A DNA stretch of 64,000 nucleotides from Echinometra lucunter (GCA_029962745.1 CM057157.1:7240197-7304196); one strand, 5' to 3'; positions 1-34,736 are shown, counted from the stretch's first letter. Notes: a model not told the origin generated them from the sequence alone. A program made the numbers and translations.

Positions 1-3000
1 AAAAATAATAAAATAAAAAAATAAATTAATCACTGGATTCTGTGAACAGGATGTCGTGCACACAAGCATTTTTCCTGCATGAAGCTCCAGCATTAGATAT
101 GAGCAATGTGGTCTAGATTTAGCAATCCCAGACTACATTACGTGCACAATGAAAATGAGTCTTGGAAGTATCTTTGGCAAACGGTCAATCGACAACGACA
201 AAGCCTGACAAACACTGGTCTATCCACAAAACTTCCAGAAGGGAAGTGTGGAGGTAAAAACAAAACAAAATCAATGTTAAAAGAAGAACAGATTAATCAA
301 AAGCCTACATATGCAAACTGAGTTTTCTACAGAAAAGGGCCTGAATTCCTTGAAGTCTTAGTCAATATCAAGGACATGTCAATCCCAAAGCCTCATAAAT
401 AGCTTCAAGACAAGGACCCTGAAATCAGTTATTGCAAAGAGAAAGCATTCCCCCAAAACCTACTCTACAAGAAAACCTATTGCATAGTGAATACATTGGT
501 TTTTCGATGCCCTGATCGGGAGTCCAATATGGAATGAGTTGCATGAACACTGCATCCACTACACACCTACAAAAGCTGGCTGAATGCCACCAACACAAAT
601 GAAAGAACACCGGACTACTCTGGAGGTAGCAAACACTAATATGTACTCCACCTCTCAATCCAATCAGAGTTGATACTAGAGCAATCTCAATTGATATCAA
701 ACTGTACAAAGGGAATCGTGGACAGTTAACACACTAAAAGACATCAAACACAAAATACATGGCTAGATGCGAGTTGTACGGCCAAGTGTTCTACAATGTT
801 GGTGTCTTTGGTACTTTTTTATATCAACACTTGCTCAGATGTTACATGATCTTCCAGACCCAAACATTCCTCCCTAGAAAAATCAGACCGTTCCTGAGCA
901 GAGAAGTGGTTAATACCTATTGCCATCCTCCTATGGCACATGAAGACAAATAATGCTGACATGGTGTAATGAAGTCTTTGGTACACACACACACACACAC
1001 AGATGATTCCACAGGAACTAGATGTAGCATCGAGGAAGACAAGGTGTTGGCACTTCTTGATGAGCCAGTAGAACCTTCTAAAACTACTGGACTCAGGCAA
1101 CCTAAGAAAGTACACAAAGGGCTCCTCACATGAAAATATCACCTGATGAGAGTTACAAGGATGATAACTCATGTATTCTAACATAGAGAAATCCTCATCT
1201 GCTCTCAACAGATATATAGGCAGAATGACTTGGTCATTATGTCTCCCATCATAATGTTGGGGAAACAGAAGTTTCAGACCTCAGCAACAAGTCACTCCCA
1301 TTCTTACCCCTCTTGAAAATGATTATGGGCTAGACAGGAACTGCCCATCATACAACAGCAGAACATCATGAAGATGCTCTCCCACCAATGTGAGTATACC
1401 CAATGTGGCTACCAGCGTAGCACTAAAATACTTTCTTTGGACGGATTTTACAATACTGTAGTGGTGGTTTGTTTTTTGTTTTTTGTTTTCCTCTTCCCAC
1501 AACACTTTCCATCTTATATCCTTTTCAGTCCTTAGAGGCCAGAAGTATAGCCATAATGTCATACTAGTTGTCAAGGAAATGCTCCCTGGTGCTATACATA
1601 AATACAGTTCACGATAATTCATCAGCACAGGTTTTTTTTTCTTCACTTAATCTTAGGTTGTTTTGGTTTTTTTAAACTTAAAAACACTCTACCGAGGAAA
1701 CAAACATTAACAACTCAACACAAATTACCAACTCATGTTTTGCATAAGTACATTTCAACTAAAAGCACTGATGAAAATAGCCTATACCGAGCTACATACA
1801 AAAATAGAATGACATGATTTAAAAGCATAAAAAAATAAATGGATAAGAACGGTTAAATTTGATGATCAGCTATGTTTTACTATTCTAATCTAATGGAATT
1901 GTTAAAGAGTAAACCAAAAATGTTAACGATTAAAAATGATGAAACTAAAATGTCAAATACTGTAATCAAATATAACATGAACGTGGTGGACCAGGAATAA
2001 AATATCCAGGCTTACATTCTATGATACGGATGAGATCAAGTGTTCGAAACGTGTGCGGTCATATATATCATTAAAACTGTGTAGAAAAAGTAAATGCAAT
2101 GAATACCACTACTGAAGTAAACTTGTAATTCTTCAAGAAAATTTTTGACAAAACCTTTGGATTTTACACCATTCACCTGCAGCTGCTGGCAAAACATTTT
2201 GCCAAAGGAAACTTTTTTTTTTTTTTTAATGATCATTATGTTTCAACTATTGAAAAGCTTGTAACCTTTTTTATTGCAACCATTCTCAGTAAAACCAACA
2301 TTCTTTACCCGACTGCTCTCTAATGCTATAAGCCTTATTATAATAACAGCATCAAACCATCAGCCTGTCATGGTAGATTATTTACTTCATAACAATGAGT
2401 GCATATACAACACAATAAAGATGTCAAGAACAGGACAAACTCGTCAACAATGAAAACAATAAACACTTAACTCACAGTGCGCAGGCACTAGTACATAATG
2501 AAAGCATCGACCTTCTACATGGAAGGTTGACTCACATATATGTGATAATGAATGTCTGATATAACATTTTTCAGTTCGCTCTGATCGCTGTCTGCTGCTG
2601 GAGATCACGACTAAATGAATTTTCCTCTTTAACATCTTGTTAAAGCAAATGTTTATGGATCAATGTTCTATCCAAAGAAAGGAATTTCATTTGCGATTCT
2701 TTTCAAGTCTAGAAAATTCAAGCTGAAGATCCCTCCTATTTCCATGGATCTAGTCCCATGACTCATCATCGCATCCTCCTCCTCCTCCGCCACCGCCACC
2801 ACCACCACCAGATCCCCAGTCATCTCCACCAGAGCTTCCACCAAAGCCTCCTCCTCCTCCACCACCTCCTCTTCCTCCACCACGACCACCAAACTGTTCA
2901 AATAACAAAAACAAAAAGAATGTTTTTTAAGATAAATGCTACCTCTCACGTATCATTGTTTCATGGCATTCCTCCTCTGCTTTCAAACTAATTTGTTCAG

Positions 3001-3780
3001 TTTTCAATAAAGAAATACATAAATGTTCGCACATCGTACTCCTCAGGACGAGAAAAATCAAATGTGATGCATTAATAGAAACTTTCCAACTTAGGACACA
3101 TTCAGTGACCACACTGAATACAAATTATACAATATCCTCAAAGTACACAGAATTCTTCCCAGTTTGTAACATACTTGGCAGACATACCAAGAACTGCAAC
3201 TCTACAATGAGATATATCCCAGTGCCATTCTCTCAATATAACTGAAAAAGTCAAAAAACATTTCAGTCGTAATTTGGTAAAACTACGTATCTCATATTTT
3301 AGCGTTTTTTAGATTTTTAATGTTTTAAATATAGTAATACATGCTCTTTCATTCGTCAAAATTTTGACTTCTAACTCAATTTGGTTTTTTAATTATTTAA
3401 ACCTAAATTTGACCATTTACTCATTTTTGCTCAAAATAATGTGGTAAAACCTTGTATCTTCATTCTCGGAGATACGCTGTTTTACATCATCAGAGCTGCT
3501 AGTTGATACGGTAAAACCATGTATCTCTCTCTCGAGACATTGGGTGAATACTATAGCTGCGCAACATGTGCACTGTGCTGCAGCAATTCGAGTACTGATT
3601 TGGCAAGTCCATGTAACTTGTCGACTTACGTTGGTTTGCCAAATTAGCGTGTGGATGCAAAGAATGCGCTCATCGGCTTACATTGTTTTACCAAATTAGT
3701 GTGTGGATGCGAAGAACGTGCTGATCGACTTACGCTGTTTTACCAAATTAGCGCAGATTAGTATGGCAGAGAGTTTGTTG
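1..3780. repeat. Segmental duplication, copy A (vasa 3' end)
   Basis: This block matches 6495-10216 nearly base for base, with scattered SNPs, an (AC)n length change near 980-1000 and several indels including a 28-bp one near 2258-2285. It contains the vasa last exon, its 3' UTR and part of the last intron. The right edge is sharp: after a shared GGCAGAGAGTTT the copies diverge into a G run here. The left edge lies off the window. Confidence 0.93.
2750..2893 (-). CDS. vasa: vasa terminal exon, copy A (duplicate)
   Basis: This is a second complete copy of the last exon: same 47 residues, TAG stop and intact CAG|TTTGG acceptor, inside the duplicated block 1-3780. If the assembly is right, splicing from exon 18 would have to skip copy B, making this an alternative last exon. 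An AATAAA on the minus strand at about 2265-2270 lies some 480 nt past the stop and is absent from copy B. It may instead be the other haplotype. Confidence 0.7.
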   Translation of the reverse strand, partial: FGGRGGGRGGGGGGGGFGGSSGGDDWGSGGGGGGGGGGGGCDDESWD

Positions 3781-6494
3781 GGGGGGGGGGGGGCTACCTG
3801 GGGCTTGGAGGGTTGTAATTTATATTAGAATTTAAAATTGCACTTTATCGTCCTTTTTTTTTTTTTGGGGGGGGGTACTTGAGCCCCTAAAGCCGCCCCC
3901 CGTAGAACCGCGCCTGTTTGGAAGGGGAGGGACAGCACCCTCTTCTATTGGTTTTTTCACTAGCGCAAAAGCTCTGAACAAGGTGCCTCAATTGCCATTG
4001 TTCTTTCATGAGAGCTCTCATTACAGGTACGTGTCATATCAGCGGGTGCCGTTCTCATGCAGTAATTATGAAATTGAAATTGCCCGTTTCTCCCGATACG
4101 TCATGAGCACCATCCATGCTCTTCTGTATACTCATGCATAATCTAAATAAATGGGAACTTTACACTTTGATTATTTTTCGATTTTCCTGTACCGTATCTT
4201 CATGCGGGCTTCATCTTATTCTTAGTTAATATTTCTTACATTTTCTGATTCTGAAAAAAAAAAAAAAATTCCAACAAAAAAACATTTTTTCAGCTATGTC
4301 AAAATGCCACCCCATGTACAATCTCCAAATACATTATACATGTATATCACACACAGGGCCTAGGAATTTCATGTAATTTTTTCATCTCATCTCCATCCCC
4401 CCCCCTTTCCCTCCCTCCCTCTCCCCTCCCCTCCTCTCTCTCTCTCTCAAATTTATAAGCTCGTCAAATAATTATGTGCACAATGTCCTTCAACAAAATA
4501 GAAATAAAACACATTTTCTTTCATGCAAATGCATTTTATTTGTTTTTCCGTCAAAATCTTTGACAACTCATTAACATGTTCAACCTATTCAGCAAGTCAG
4601 TACATATGGTAGTCTATTGGTTCCTAGCTACTTTACTTTTGCTTTGAAATACTCGAAGATGCAAAGAAGTCTTATCTTAAAATCGAATGACCACTGTGGT
4701 AAAGAATATATTTATGATATTCAGTAATGTTGATGGGAATTTTATGTGCCATTTCTTTAACATAAACCCCTTTCCTCGACCATACTTGGATACTCTGTCA
4801 GCTGCATTCAATTCAAGCACACTTTCATAACTTAAAAATCTTTGAATGAAATATCCTATTATGTCTTTAAGACAACTACCATTCAAATTTTCTCAAGCAA
4901 TTAGCGGTCCTTGCATAATTCAGAGTTTCACACAGGTTCTATGCACAATATCATGACTTTATATAAAGCCTTAGCAGTACAATCAACTTCTACGTCTTCT
5001 TGCCCATTATAAATTCTTCCTTTCTTTCCCTTTCCTAAATAACTGGAAAAATTCCACCACTAAACCCCTTACCTCTTCATACCCACTCTCCTCTGGTTTG
5101 ACAAGGGGTTATGAAGGCGGCAAGGGGTTTCCGTCCTAAATAACTGGAAAAATGCATGTTGCCTTTCATGTTGACGCTTCCTCGTCCCAGACCCGTCTTC
5201 TCCATGACAGGTCCAGGGTCACCACAGCCAAAGTCAAGCTCAAGCACACAAGCACATGCACATCACCACATTCCCATCAAAAAAATTTTCATGGGCAACA
5301 ATGCGCTAGCCTGTGCAATACTGACAGTGTATTTGCTTCACTTGTACTCTGATTCATCATCATCTCTTGTTCGTTCTTCTGAAGTATGAGGATGCTTCTT
5401 GGCCAAGCTCAGGGCCATAATCTGTCCATGCAGGTCAGCTGGGAGAGCAAAACCAAGAAATATTGACCCAATACTAGCAAAAGTGGTCATCTTACTTGTC
5501 TTGAGCTATATTCCTTAGTTCAAGAAAAGTAAGGTGACCAATGTTAACAATGACACCTACAAAACATTCCCACTTTTCTTTGAGAAAGTAGCAAAGGAAA
5601 GATCTCATTTTCGATGACCACCTGCAATTCAAGAAGCACTGGAGGACATTCCATGATTCCACATCAATCCTAAACAAGATTCTTCTGACAGCTACACCTG
5701 CTTGCAGACTAGTCACAGGGCTCCCGTGATGGGCACGATTTCAAATGTTGAAGTCAGATTAATCTAATGAATAACATGGGCCTTTCCCTCAGATCCATGT
5801 TATGCACCAAATTGTGAAGTCCTTAAATAATAATTCTTGATTCTAGGAAATTTCTTTGTTTAGCCGTAGCATTACAAAGTTAGACTATCCGATACTAATC
5901 ACTCCCAGTGAATTTCAAGCATGGCAACAACCTAATCCTTCAATAACAAAGTCATTGAAGGCACATCAAGAACTGAAGGCAAACTGAATGATAAAAATTC
6001 AAGAACTCCAAAACTCTCTTTTGCTGGAACCCATATCTAATCATTTTGCAAACAAGAGCTGAAGACCTATTACTTGACTAGCATCCTGGTACAATCTTTT
6101 TTTCAGACAAGGCTAAACAACTGAACTGACTACCTCAAGACTATGTAGATACAAAGTCTTTTTTCATCTCTGCTCATATCAAGAAAGCAAAGAGCACTTC
6201 GTAAAGTAACCCTTTGCAAATTTTGCAAAAACTTTTATTTTGTTTCAAAAATAATATTACATGTACATAAATTTGGCACTTTAAGGAGAATAACAAATGG
6301 AATGCTTAATTTCAGCCTTTTATCCCATGAAGGCAAGTACTATAGTAAACAAGACAGCACACAAAAAAGACTTATTTTCATTGTGCAACAATGGCACAAT
6401 TAGATTATGCTTCCCAACAACAACTGCTGTAAAGATGAACGGGTGGCTTTGACACCATCATTCCTTGCAGGAGTATGACACAGGAAGCATAGCA
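3781..6494. other. Unique spacer between the two vasa 3'-end copies
   Basis: I see no gene here. It starts with a G run (about 3779-3793) and a poly-T/poly-G tract (about 3855-3880), with a CT-rich tract at about 4395-4450. A short segment is repeated around 5040 and 5140 (CCTAAATAACTGGAAAAAT). Open frames here lack recognisable domains. Confidence 0.6.
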
Positions 6495-9207
6495 AAAAAA
6501 TAATAAAATAAAAAAATAAATCAATCACTGGATTCTGTGAACAGGATGTCGTGCACACAAGCATTTTTCCTGCATGAACCTCCGGCATTAGATATGAGCA
6601 ATGTGGTCTAGATTTAGCAATCCCAGACTACATTACTGCACAATGAAAATGAGTCTTGGAAGTATCTTTGGCAAACGGTCAATCGACAACGACAAAGCCT
6701 GACAAACACTGGTCTATCCACAAAACTTCCAGAAGGGAAGTGTGGAGGTAAAAACAAAACAAAATCAATGTCAAAAGATGAACAGATTAATCAAAAGCCT
6801 ACATATGCAAACTGAGTGTTCTACAGAAAAGGGCCTGAATTCCTTGAAGTCTTAGTCAATATCAAGGACATGTCAATCACAAAGCCTCATAAATAGCTTC
6901 AAGACAAGGACCCTGAAATCAGTTATTGCAAAGAGAAAGCATTCCCCCAGAACCTACTCTACAAGAAAACCTATTGCATAGTGAATACATTGGTTTTTCG
7001 ATGCCCTGATCGGGAATCCAATATGGAATGAGTTGCATGAACACTGCATCCACTACACACCTACAAAAGCTGGCTGAATGCCACCAACACAAATGAAAGA
7101 ACACCGGACTACTCTGGAGGTAGAAAACACTCTCCACCTCTCAATCCAATCAGAGTTGATACTAGAGCAATCTCAATTGATATCAAACAGTAAAAGGGAA
7201 TTGTGGACAGTTAACACACTAAAAGACATCAAACACAAAATACATGGCTAGATGCGAGTTGTACTGCCAAGTGTTCTTCTTGGTGTCTTTGGTATTTTTT
7301 TCTATCAACACTTGCTCAGATGTTACATGATCTTCCAGACCCAAACATTCCTCCCTAGAAAAATCAGAACGTTCCTGAGCAGAGAAGTGGTTAATACCTA
7401 TTGCCATCCTCCTATGGCACATGAAGACAAATAATGCTGACATGGTGTAATGAAGTCTTTGGTACACACACACACACACACACACACAGATGATTCCACA
7501 GGAACTAGATGTAGCATCGAGGAAGACAAGGCGTTGGCACTTCTTGATGAGCCAGTAGAACCTTCTAAAACTACTGGACTCAGGCAACTTAAGAAAGTAC
7601 ACAAAGGGCTCCTCACATGAAAATATCACCTGATGAGAGTTACAAGGATGATAACTCATGTATTCTAACATAGAGTAATCCTTATCTGCTCTCAACAGAT
7701 ATACAGGCAGAATGACTTGGTCATTATGTCTCCCATCATAATGTTGGGGAAACAGAAGTTTCAGACCTCAGCAACAAGTCACTCCCATTCTTACCCCTCT
7801 TGAAAATGATGATGGGCTAGACAGGAACTGCCCATCATACAACAGCAGAACATCATGAAGATGCTCTCCCACCAATGTGAGTATACCCAATGTGGCTACC
7901 AGCGTAGCACTAAAATACTTTCTTTGGACGGATTTTACAATACTGTAGTGGTGGTTTGTTTTTTGTTTTTTGTTTTCCTCTTCCCACGACACTTTCCATC
8001 TTATATCCTTTTCAGTCTTTAAAGGCCAGAAGTATAGCCATAATGTCATACTAGTTGTCAAGGAAATGCTCCCTGGTGCTATACATAAATACAGTTCACG
8101 ATAATTCATCAGCACAGGTTTTTTTTTCTTCACTTAATCTTAGGGTGTTTTGGTTTTTTTAAACTTAAAAACACTCTACCGAGGAAACAAACATTAACAA
8201 CTCAACACTAATTACCAACTCATGTTTTGCATAAGTACATTTCAACTAAAAGCACTGATGAAAATAGCCTATACAGAGCTACATAAAAAAATAGAATGAC
8301 ATAATTTAAAAGCATAAAAAAATAAATGGATAAGAACGGTTAAATTTGATGATCAGCTATGTTTTACTATTCTAATCTAATGGAATTGTTAAAGAGTAAA
8401 CCAAAAATGTTAACGATTAAAAATGATGAAACTAAAATGTCATATACTGTAATCAAATAAAACATGAATGTGGAGCAGGAATAAAATATCCAGGCTTACA
8501 TTCTATGATAAGGATGAGATCAAGTATTCAAAACGTGTGTGGTCATATATATCATTAAGACTGTGTAGAAAAAGGAAATACAATGAATACCACGACTGAA
8601 GTAAACTTGTAATTCTTCAAGAAAATTTTTGACAAAACCTTTGGATTTTACACCATTCACCTGCAGCTGCTGGCAAAACATTTTGCCAAAGGAAACCTTT
8701 TTTTTTTTTTTTTTAAAGATCATTTTGTTTCAACTATTGAAAAGCTTGTAACCAACATTCTTTACCCGACTGCTCTCTAATGCTATAAGCCTTATTATAA
8801 TAACAGCATCAAACCATCAGCCTGTCATGGTAGATTATTTTACTTCATAACAATGAGTGCATATACAACATAATAAAGATGTCAAGAACAGGACAAACTC
8901 GTCAACAATGAAAACAATAAACACTTAACTCACAGTGCGCAGGCACTAGTACATAATGAAAGCATCGACCTTCTACATGGAAGGTTGACTCACATATATG
9001 TGATAATGAATGTCTGATATAACATTTTTCAGTTCGCTCTGATCGCTGTCTGCTGCTGGAGATCACGACTAAATGAATTTTCCTCTTTAACATCTTGTTA
9101 AAGCAAATGTTTATGAATCAATGTTCTATCCAAAGAAAGGAATTTCATTCGCAATTCTTTTCAAGTCTAGAAAATTCAAGCTGAAGATCCCTCCTATTTC
9201 CATGGAC

Positions 9208-29895
<20,688 letters not shown>

Positions 29896-30244
29896 GTTTT
29901 CCAGTAGGTATCTTATGACCTTTCCTCACTAAGTGCCGAAATGAACAGGAATTTTCGGCCTGTGCCCTGTCTTCTGTTGTCGACTTTTATTCCCGATTTC
30001 AGCTGGCGGCCACCACTTGTTAGTTGTGTCACACGCGAACACCACCATGTAGATCTACCAAAGTCAAAGGCCAATGGCAAAATAAAGCAAGGTATTATAC
30101 TCCGGTTCCCGTATAGGCCTACACTGCATGCATTTGCGAAGCGCATTTAATTATTTACTTTGTGATGGTGTGTGCACGCGGCGGCGCGGTCACGGATCGG
30201 AGGAGCTGCGCTGAGCGAGCAGCATCATCAATCATAGCTAGGAG
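29896..30244 (-). promoter_or_regulatory. Putative vasa 5' UTR / proximal promoter interval
   Basis: This stretch separates the vasa ATG from the foldback transposon at 30245-30476. I see a CCAAT on the plus strand at 30071-30075 (an inverted CCAAT for the gene) and no clear TATA box. GC content rises towards 30170-30200. A promoter is inferred only from position; an upstream non-coding exon is equally possible. Confidence 0.35.
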
Positions 30245-30476
30245 TAGTCTAGAATCTGGACTCTTTTCATGAAGTTTTTATATTCCCCGAAACAGCTGCT
30301 AAACTCACTGTACGCGTCAAGTCGAGTGATGGCGCGATCCCGAGAACTCTGGAGAACCTGTCCGGGCGGAAAGGTTCTCGGGATCGCGCCATCACTCGAC
30401 TTGACGCGTACAGTGAGTTTAGCAGCTGTTTCGGGGAATGTAAAAACTTCATAAAAAGAGTCCAGAATCTAGACTA
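30245..30476. mobile_element. Long-hairpin foldback transposon with 9-bp target duplication upstream of vasa
   Basis: Two 103-bp arms (30245-30347 and 30374-30476) are inverted copies with three mismatches, separated by a 26-nt loop. The perfect direct repeat AGCTAGGAG flanks both sides (30236-30244 and 30477-30485). Arm ends read TAGTCTAGAATCTGG. A 9-bp duplication with long terminal inverted repeats fits a Mutator-like (MULE) MITE. Both strands carry a 61-codon open frame purely because of the symmetry. Confidence 0.88.
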
Positions 30477-31178
30477 AGCTAGGAGCTGAGTCGAGTCAAG
30501 CCAGCTAGCGCGCGCTAGCGCTAGCCATGTGTTCGGTTCGATATAAATAAAACGTCTTTGGATAATGACAGAGCCATGTAATGTCGCCCAACCTAAACTC
30601 GGTAAATATATACATGTACACCCATTCTTTAACCCCCCCCCCCCACTATAGAGGTCTAGTACAGATTTGATTATACAAGCATAGATTAATTTATATGCTA
30701 TATGTACTAAAATTTGTATTAATTGTACATGTACATGAATTATGGGGAATTATACCTCTGAAGGCTGTATAATTTTCTATGCAATTTGATTTATTGTGTA
30801 TATAGCAAGTCATTATTTTTTCTTTCTTTCATTACTGAATGAATGCAATAATATACAAAACAAGACAAAACAAAATATCTTGAATATTCTCCATTTCTTA
30901 AGCTTTAAGTTTGTAACTTTGTTATCCAATTTGACCGCATGTATACGACTAAGTTTCAGGGACTCACCTTACAAGCTTTGATTTGTAACTTGCTCCTCCA
31001 TTTTATTCAGCCTGGCCAACTTTATTTTGTTCACCGTTCCTAAGTAATTCCTTCTTTCATTTACAATGTTATTTGATTATATTAATGTAATTACAGGATT
31101 AAGGAATTCATATGTTTATTTTGTACATGTTTACTGTGAGACGGAAACAAATAAATTAAATCAAATCAAAATAAAATA

Positions 31179-32584
31179 CACTAACAAAAAAAAAAGAAAG
31201 TAAACACTTTTTCAAGTTCAGATTTTTCATAGAAGACTTAAATGAAAATCAATATATCAAACTAAAGGGAATTTAATAGTCTTTAAAGCTGGTGGGTGAA
31301 CACTAAAACAATCTTTATGGCTGACGGTGAACAATTCTTTTTCTCTTCCAGGGTACAAAAGTAAAAATTGCAAAAATGAACAGTTTGCCATTCATGTGCA
31401 AATGCCCTTCCACATAACCATGCCCATGGGAACAAAAGATCAACCTTATACAAAATAAGAGACTTGGTTGAAATTGCATAATTGAGTCAACGCTCTCTAT
31501 ATCTCTTTCCAGCCCCCCCCCCAAAAAAAAAGGAGGAGAGAAAAAAAAAAGAAGCTTCTGCTAAGTTCAAGTTTGAATGACATCTGGAGTAGGTGACTAA
31601 GTGCCCCAACTTTGACATGTTTAAAATTAATTTCTTAATTAGGAAATCTAATTTTTTTTTTTAGCCTAGTAGGTGAATACAAAATGGAAATTTATGCATA
31701 AGTGAACACATTCATTTATCTGTTTCAAAGTGCCAAACTAAAAGTTTTGAAAATGCAAAATCTTTTCGTTTAAGAAAAAACAACAACAAACAAACAAAAC
31801 AAAAAAAAAAAAAACACGTGGCATCGACGGCCATTTTGCATTGGACTTCGCAAACAACATGAAAAATGCAAGAAAAAAGTTTGAATGGTTTATTGCACTT
31901 GAAAAGGACATCATTCTTTAAATCTAAAAACATGAAAAATGGATAAAGGAATAGCTAAAGTTGCATAGCATGAGGGACAATGCCTTTGGATCTACGCTAT
32001 TGAAAACAAAGTTGTTCCCTGGGAATGGAGCGTACTTAATCCCACAAGCCATGCCACTGAGTAACCATATTCATTTGACTCATAAATTCATGAATTAATA
32101 ATTTATAATACTGAAAAAAAATCAAATTTGGGGCATTTAAACATCCTTTTGGCTACTCCACATGTCAATTTGTACTTAACAGAAGCTTCTCTCTTTTTAA
32201 TTTTTTTTTTCTTTTTCCTTTTTTTTAATGGGGGGGGGGGGGGGGCTCGAAAGAGATATAAAGAGTGAAGACTCAATAATGCAATTTCAGTCAAGGCTCT
32301 CATTGTTTAAATTTGACCTTTTGTTCCCATCGTTATGTGGAAAGGCATTTACACATGAATGGTAAACTGTCCATTTTTGCAATTTTTACCTTTGTACCCT
32401 GGAAGAGAAAAACGAACGTGTTCACTCGTGCGTAAAGTTTTTTTTAGCATTCATCTGCAGCTTCAAAGACTATCAAATTCTCTTTAATTTGATTATAATC
32501 TATTGATTTCTACTAGTATTCAATTCTTCTGTGAAAAATCTGAACTTGGAAAAGTGTTTACTTTCTTTTTTTTTTTGTTGAGTG
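31179..32584. mobile_element. 1.4-kb DNA element with very long terminal inverted repeats
   Basis: The ends CACTAACAAAAAAAAAAGAA and CACTCAACAAAAAAAAAAGA (reverse complement) are flanked by TA. Arms of roughly 370 bp (31179-31550 and 32215-32584) match as diverged inverted copies and share landmarks such as TTTTTCAAGTTCAGATTTTT and a C/G homopolymer at the inner edge. No transposase is seen. The TA duplication suggests a Tc1/mariner relationship; the CACT ends also recall CACTA elements. Confidence 0.75.
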
Positions 32585-34432
32585 TAGAATGTGCCATCAA
32601 GCACACATCTGGGACTGGGTAAAGACTATCGATGGTAAAAGTCGGACCCAGTAAAAAAAAAAAAAAGAAAGAAAAGATGAACAAGCTTAGTCTGGCATGA
32701 CTTGTCCTAGTATTCATAAAGTAATTTTTTAAGATAAAAACGTGTGCTTATAGGAATTATGCGCACGGGAACTGGAGAGAGGGAGAAAAGGGGGCAGCAG
32801 GGTACCATTTCTGTATCAGGATTTTGGACTAAATTTATTTGAAACATAAGCTATAAGCAAGCCATCGGACTCTGCTATCAGTTTAGAAGCCTCAAGAGAC
32901 CTTAAGACTCAAAAGTATTATGCTATCATAAGGGGAGGCTTACGCCTATAAATAGAAAAGATGAAATTATTCCGAAAGATAAACTGAAATAATTTCCCTA
33001 ATCTATATTCCTCAGTTCATTGCTCTTTCAGTAGACCTGGTTCTACGGAAGGGGGAGGGGGCCTTGAAAAAAAAATTGAAAATGGGACGATATAGGTACA
33101 ATTTCAATTTCATATATATTACATTACATGATCCTCTAAGACCAGTAGCCCCCCCCCCCCAAGTGTTTGCCGTAGAGCCATGAATGCTTCAAATGCAGGA
33201 TTATAACAAGAAGTGTAAAATAATAAACGGCCCACTTTTGCAATTTAAAATCGAAATACTACCATCAGCACATGATGAAATATATGAAAACTGGAGATGA
33301 TGGCCCTTGTTTAACACGGGGGAGGGGAGTCAGAATTAATACATCAATACATGACAAGTGACCACGGATTCCCCCCCCCCCATGTACACATATTTTGGTA
33401 AATCACACATCCATTTTTTTTTTGTTATAGTTTTTTTTTGTCGTGGGCCTTTTCTTAACCATGCTGCAAAACCTACCCTTTTCTCAAGTTTTCTTGTTCT
33501 TGGTTGTTTTGTTTTAACTTTGTTATGTTTTGCCACGCATCCAGGCGCACAGGAAGCAGTTTGGGATTCGGGGGGCAAACATCCCGGGGGCTGACCTTTC
33601 ATTTTTTTTTTTCATGTCTTCTCACTCCTAATATATAACATAAAGGTAAAAAAAAAATCCATGCCCACCTCCTTTTCTTTGAATGAAATATTGCTTGATC
33701 CACATCAGGTTTCTTTCTTTCTTTCTTTTTTTTTCTTTTCTTTCCTTATCTTTTTTTTAAATTTGACTTTTCCTTTTGACTCAAATAAAATGATACCATC
33801 CTCTCTATACGCCTTTACAGCCAGGGGGAGGCTTTGGGGAGAGAAAATGCTTTTTTTTTTGGTTTTTGTTCAAGGGGCGACGGCCCCTCCCCCAACTTCC
33901 GGCCGCTTGTTTGACTGCTCCCCGCAGGGATGGGGGGGGGGGGGGGGTTGCACTGCACTTGATGTAGTAAGGAGAGAGAGAGAGAGAGAGAGAGTGATTA
34001 GTGTCAAAAGTGCCGGATGCACTGAACTGGTCACTTTCATTGAAAGAAAAACGAACATGATGAGCTTGAAATAAGAATTGAATAGGCTTAGTATCATTCT
34101 TGTCCCCAGAAAACGATCGTTATCATTGTGCTAACTAAATAGGTTCAACATTGCAAAACTAGTATATGTATACATCAACGAACTAAAACGTCTTTCTAGT
34201 TCTGTGGTATACATGGTATAGATAGCGCTGTTGCGAAATGTGGAACGAATTTCATTTGGGCCGGTTTGGATCGAGGACATGATGAAGCATGGGTGGGAGG
34301 AGGAAGGGAGTCCGGATCGGAGCGAAGTAGTTTGGGAGATAAGTGTCATATCAAGCATGGGGGTCAAATTCTCTCAGGCATGAAAAGTAGATCTTGCAAG
34401 CCTGTTCACGTCACGCAACTCTGGACCAATTA
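32585..34432. other. Intergenic low-complexity region
   Basis: I see no gene. It holds several homopolymer runs (C run about 33150, C run about 33371, T runs about 33415 and 33720, G run about 33935) and a GA repeat about 33971-33994. The frame at 33661-34074 is poly-Phe/Ser from T-rich DNA and is not credible. Confidence 0.6.
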
Positions 34433-34697
34433 GTTCAAGTTCAAGTTCAATTTATTCAAAAACCAGACATATTATGAGCACAAATCAATGATTAGATGGT
34501 ACAAAAGAATACATGATACAATATGAACGGTTTTCTAGGACCCCGAAGAAGCACAGCTTGTGAGTGGGGCGCTATATACCTCTAAATAAGATGAAAATCT
34601 AAATGTATAAAATGACAAAGAGAATACATAATAAACAGATATATCGACTACAAATATGTACAAAATGTACACTAAACAAGTGTCAGCATAAACACAA

Positions 34698-34736
34698 ACA
34701 CACTCACACACACACACACACACACACACGCAAACA
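34698..34736. repeat. (CA)n microsatellite in the LINE 3' region
   Basis: The run is almost pure CA. It lies between the LINE stop and its TTGAAC tail, in the element's 3' untranslated part. Confidence 0.8.

Noticed and set aside
425..709. Minus-strand frames repeated at 6919-7137 and 819-1208/7219-7695
   Set aside because: They recur only because the block is duplicated. They show different indels and contain AC-repeat-encoded Val/Cys runs.
2758..2991. Plus-strand His/Leu-rich frame (also 9216-9452)
   Set aside because: It is the antisense of the Gly-rich vasa last exon; the composition follows from GGN codons read backwards.
30267..30454. Two matching 61-codon frames on opposite strands
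   Set aside because: They arise because the DNA is a near-perfect palindrome; no domain or codon signal supports a protein.
33661..34074. 137-codon plus-strand frame
   Set aside because: It is mostly T-rich low-complexity DNA with a G run and GA repeat; there is no recognisable domain.
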